Notes under the pieces: generated by a model
The model's database searches: none
The model's input: only the letters and a program-made list of their open reading frames with translations
What the model was told of the DNA's origin: nothing
Assembly: GCF_030296915.1 (NCBI RefSeq)
Contig: NZ_AP028031.1
Span: forward strand, 821,001 to 885,000
Direction: 5' to 3'
Origin: Anaerostipes hadrus ATCC 29173 = JCM 17467
GTDB taxonomy: Bacteria > Bacillota > Clostridia > Lachnospirales > Lachnospiraceae
DNA length: 64,000 nt
In this document: positions 62,044-64,000 of the stretch, one piece after another
How positions within the stretch are numbered: the first letter of the stretch is position 1
How the letters are laid out: each line of letters opens with the position of its first letter
Made by a program: the position numbers and the translations under genes

Positions 62044-62076
62044 GAAAGAACACCTGTTTTTGGTGTTCTTTTTTTG
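62044..62076 (+). terminator. Terminator after the acidic membrane protein gene
   Basis: AAAGAACACC / GGTGTTCTTT stem with T-rich tail. Confidence 0.88.
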
Positions 62077-62224
62077 ATACAATTAGCGGCTTTTTCCTAT
62101 GATTTTTTTAGTAAGTCTAAGAAAAATAAAAAAGGATAATAAAAAAATATAAGATCAGAAACCGCATAAACAGGGGATTTGCGACAAAGTGTTCAAGAAA
62201 AATAAAAAAAGTTGAAAAAAGTTG

Positions 62225-62253
62225 TTGACATTTAAAGGACGATTCTATATAAT
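62225..62253 (+). promoter_or_regulatory. Promoter of tRNA array unit 1
   Basis: TTGACA (62225-62230) and TATAAT (62248-62253), 17 bases apart. The 62077-62224 stretch before it shows no gene. Confidence 0.85.
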
Positions 62254-62295
62254 AAATCTTGCTGTTGAGGAAATAGAGAAACAGCAAAGCACTTA

Positions 62296-62370
62296 CGGGG
62301 TGTGGCTCAGCTTGGCTAGAGCGCTTGATTTGGGATCAAGAGGTCGCAGGTTCGAATCCTGTCACCCCGA
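62296..62370 (+). tRNA. tRNA-Pro (TGG)
   Basis: Acceptor CGGGGTG / CACCCCG, anticodon loop TTTGGGA (TGG), T-loop GGTTCGAATCC, discriminator A. Confidence 0.93.
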
Positions 62371-62376
62371 CTGTAA

Positions 62377-62447
62377 GCGGGTGTAGTTCAATGGTAGAAC
62401 TCCAGCCTTCCAAGCTGATCACGTGGGTTCGATTCCCATCACCCGCT
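62377..62447 (+). tRNA. tRNA-Gly (TCC)
   Basis: Acceptor GCGGGTG / CACCCGC, anticodon loop CTTCCAA (TCC), discriminator T. Confidence 0.93.
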
Positions 62448-62452
62448 TTCAT

Positions 62453-62526
<74 letters not shown>

Positions 62527-62538
62527 TTTTTTATATAT

Positions 62539-62613
<75 letters not shown>

Positions 62614-62661
62614 CTATTATTTTGCCTAATAGATATGTGGTGAAGTAATTTAATTATATAA

Positions 62662-62734
62662 GGGTGTGTAGCTCAGGTGGTAGAGCACTTGACTTTTAAT
62701 CAAGTTGTCCGGGGTTCGAATCCCCGCACGCTCA
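62662..62734 (+). tRNA. tRNA-Lys (TTT), third copy
   Basis: Identical to the tRNA-Lys genes at 23607 and 23845. Confidence 0.93.
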
Positions 62735-62738
62735 CTAT

Positions 62739-62819
62739 GCGGATGTGGCGGAATTGGCAGACGCGCTAGATTTAGGTTCTAGTGTCTACGACGTGCAGGT
62801 TCAACTCCTGTCATCCGCA
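62739..62819 (+). tRNA. tRNA-Leu (TAG)
   Basis: 81 bases with a short variable arm; acceptor GCGGATG / CATCCGC, anticodon loop TTTAGGT (TAG), T-loop GGTTCAACTCC. Confidence 0.92.
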
Positions 62820-62832
62820 GTTCTTTTAAGGA

Positions 62833-62861
62833 TTGACAAGCATAACAAGATATGATAAAAT
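62833..62861 (+). promoter_or_regulatory. Promoter of tRNA array unit 2
   Basis: TTGACA (62833-62838) and TAAAAT (62856-62861), 17 bases apart. Confidence 0.8.
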
Positions 62862-62897
62862 ATTTTTGTTATGAGTTACAAAATCATATAACACTTA

Positions 62898-62972
62898 CGG
62901 GGTGTGGCTCAGCTTGGCTAGAGCGCTTGATTTGGGATCAAGAGGTCGCAGGTTCGAATCCTGTCACCCCGA
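62898..62972 (+). tRNA. tRNA-Pro (TGG), second copy
   Basis: Same sequence as at 62296, including the ACACTTA-like base run before it. Confidence 0.93.
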
Positions 62973-62978
62973 CTATAA

Positions 62979-63049
62979 GCGGGTGTAGTTCAATGGTAGA
63001 ACTCCAGCCTTCCAAGCTGATCACGTGGGTTCGATTCCCATCACCCGCT
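62979..63049 (+). tRNA. tRNA-Gly (TCC), second copy
   Basis: Same as at 62377, same 6-base distance from tRNA-Pro. Confidence 0.93.
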
Positions 63050-63079
63050 TTTTAATTTTATAGGTAACCTATAAGATTT

Positions 63080-63153
<74 letters not shown>

Positions 63154-63194
63154 TTTTTCTATATCTGTATATATTATATAGAAGTAACACATAT

Positions 63195-63269
<75 letters not shown>

Positions 63270-63293
63270 CTGATCATTAAATTTTAATGATGA

Positions 63294-63365
63294 TGGGCTA
63301 TCGCCAAGTGGTAAGGCACAGCACTTTGACTGCTGCATTCGCTGGTTCGAGTCCAGCTAGCCCAG
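63294..63365 (+). tRNA. tRNA-Gln (TTG)
   Basis: Acceptor TGGGCTA / TAGCCCA, anticodon loop CTTTGAC (TTG). A different isoacceptor from the two Gln (CTG) genes at 23532 and 23770. It is inserted between His and Lys relative to array unit 1. Confidence 0.92.
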
Positions 63366-63383
63366 TTCTTGATAATTATATAA

Positions 63384-63456
63384 GGGTGTGTAGCTCAGGT
63401 GGTAGAGCACTTGACTTTTAATCAAGTTGTCCGGGGTTCGAATCCCCGCACGCTCA
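63384..63456 (+). tRNA. tRNA-Lys (TTT), fourth copy
   Basis: Identical to the other three tRNA-Lys genes. Confidence 0.93.
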
Positions 63457-63464
63457 TTGTTGTA

Positions 63465-63507
63465 AGAGATATGATTTTAGAGAGATCTAGGATCATGTCT
63501 CTTTTTT
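63465..63507 (+). terminator. Terminator of tRNA array unit 2
   Basis: AGA-ATGAT-TAGA paired with TCTA-ATCAT-TCT, followed by T6. Confidence 0.7.
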
Positions 63508-63545
63508 GATGTATGGAAATATGCTATCATTAAATTAACAAAGCA

Positions 63546-63644
63546 AAGAAGAAATATTATGTACGCATTCGTACCTATAAGAAAGTTGGATTCAAAAATG
63601 TCTATTCAAAATGGCTGAATGTAAAATCGGCAAAAACAAAGTAA
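63546..63644 (+). pseudogene. C-terminal relic of a secreted Fn3-like repeat protein
   Basis: The frame 63546-63644 reads KYYVRIRTYKKVG, then YSKWLNVKSAKTK and a stop, like the final strands of fibronectin-III-type repeats at the end of Lachnospiraceae surface proteins (compare the C-terminus at 4400-4895). No start or upstream domain remains. It is followed by its own terminator (63662-63710). Confidence 0.65.
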
Positions 63645-63661
63645 GAACCAGTACTAAAAAC

Positions 63662-63710
63662 ACAAAAATGGCTGTATCTGCGGGAATTAAGTAGACACAG
63701 CTATTTTTGT
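63662..63710 (+). terminator. Terminator after the relic
   Basis: ACAAAAATGGCTGT / ACAGCTATTTTTGT, 21-base loop, T run on the plus strand. Confidence 0.7.
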
Positions 63711-63720
63711 ATAAAAATAC

Positions 63721-63749
63721 TTGACAGGAATACCAATACTTGATATACT
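63721..63749 (+). promoter_or_regulatory. Promoter of the second tRNA-Leu
   Basis: TTGACA (63721-63726) and TATACT (63744-63749), 17 bases apart. Confidence 0.75.
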
Positions 63750-63795
63750 ATTCAAGCAGTCGACAAGAAAACAAATGCTTGTTGTTTTGCAATAT

Positions 63796-63876
63796 GCGGA
63801 TGTGGCGGAATTGGCAGACGCGCTAGATTTAGGTTCTAGTGTCTACGACGTGCAGGTTCAACTCCTGTCATCCGCA
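63796..63876 (+). tRNA. tRNA-Leu (TAG), second copy
   Basis: Identical to 62739-62819 but with its own promoter. Confidence 0.92.
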
Positions 63877-63919
63877 GTATTTTTTTGTCTAACAAAGAAA
63901 ATTAAAATGAAAAAAGTTC

Positions 63920-63948
63920 TTGACAATCATAACAGAACATAGTAAAAT
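63920..63948 (+). promoter_or_regulatory. Promoter of a third tRNA array unit
   Basis: TTGACA (63920-63925) and TAAAAT (63943-63948), 17 bases apart, closely resembling the unit 2 promoter region. Confidence 0.75.
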
Positions 63949-63985
63949 ATATTTTGTTGTGAGCGACAAAAACACATAACACTTA

Positions 63986-64000
63986 CGGGGTGTGGCTCAG
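63986..64000 (+). tRNA. Start of a third tRNA-Pro (TGG), cut by the window end
   Basis: CGGGGTGTGGCTCAG equals the first 15 bases of the other tRNA-Pro genes and is preceded by the same ATAACACTTA flank. Confidence 0.8.

Overview
The window is a gene-dense, AT-rich, low-GC Gram-positive chromosome segment. Several features point to an anaerobic, spore-forming Lachnospiraceae (Clostridium cluster XIVa) gut bacterium: a type III glutamine synthetase, the spoVA operon, the cysE-cysS-mrnC-rlmB-sigH block, two T-box leaders, ECF vitamin transport, small DUF families common in that group, and secreted galactanases ending in lysine/tyrosine-rich repeats. The genus is not provable from the sequence; Anaerostipes-like is only a guess. 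No prophage, CRISPR array, intact insertion sequence or rRNA operon is visible.

Layout. 1-4895: tail of a DUF4430-like secreted protein, an ECF transporter (EcfT, fused EcfA-EcfA, S component) and a secreted PQQ-propeller-like protein; together they look like a corrinoid uptake locus. 5095-9349: glutamine synthetase III, a polysaccharide deacetylase, EngB and a convergent DUF4364 regulator. 9472-12487: spoVAA-AB-AC-AD-AEb, with spoVAB frameshifted. 12572-20177: a class A PBP on the minus strand, then DUF6514, YigZ and a metF / activation-domain / split metH operon. 20180-20866: two related long-hairpin elements between metH and the convergent leuA; this is the most unusual structure in the window. 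20883-22974: leuA with a Leu T-box leader.

23483-25841: duplicated Gln-Lys tRNA units, an HPr-like protein lacking the active histidine, a sugar acetyltransferase, and bioY with a BirA-type operator. 25874-30275: Cys T-box, cysE, cysS, mrnC, rlmB, sigH and tRNA-Thr. 30347-37893: a secreted C39-like protease and two tandem GH53 galactanases, each with an apparently nucleophile-less second GH53 domain. 37964-43940: lrgA-lrgB-kinase, tRNA-Glu, a candidate minus-strand small RNA, thiSGH with a non-TPP leader hairpin, a lacG pseudogene remnant and a HAD hydrolase.

44083-54981: pyrF-pyrK-pyrD-CBS-pyrE, VanZ, DUF6142, an M29 aminopeptidase, then purE-amidase-purM-purN-purD. 55058-62014: an NSS transporter, a glycine riboswitch with an AGCS symporter, a TrpR-like regulator, DUF1836, pcrA and a small acidic membrane protein. 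62225-64000: a tandemly duplicated tRNA array (Pro-Gly-Arg-His-Lys-Leu, repeated with Gln, with a third copy starting at the window edge) that encloses a relic of a secreted protein.

Functional themes are one-carbon/B12/methionine metabolism (B12 uptake, MetF, MetH), vitamin acquisition (biotin, thiamine thiazole), nucleotide synthesis, amino-acid supply under tRNA or metabolite control, galactan use and sporulation.
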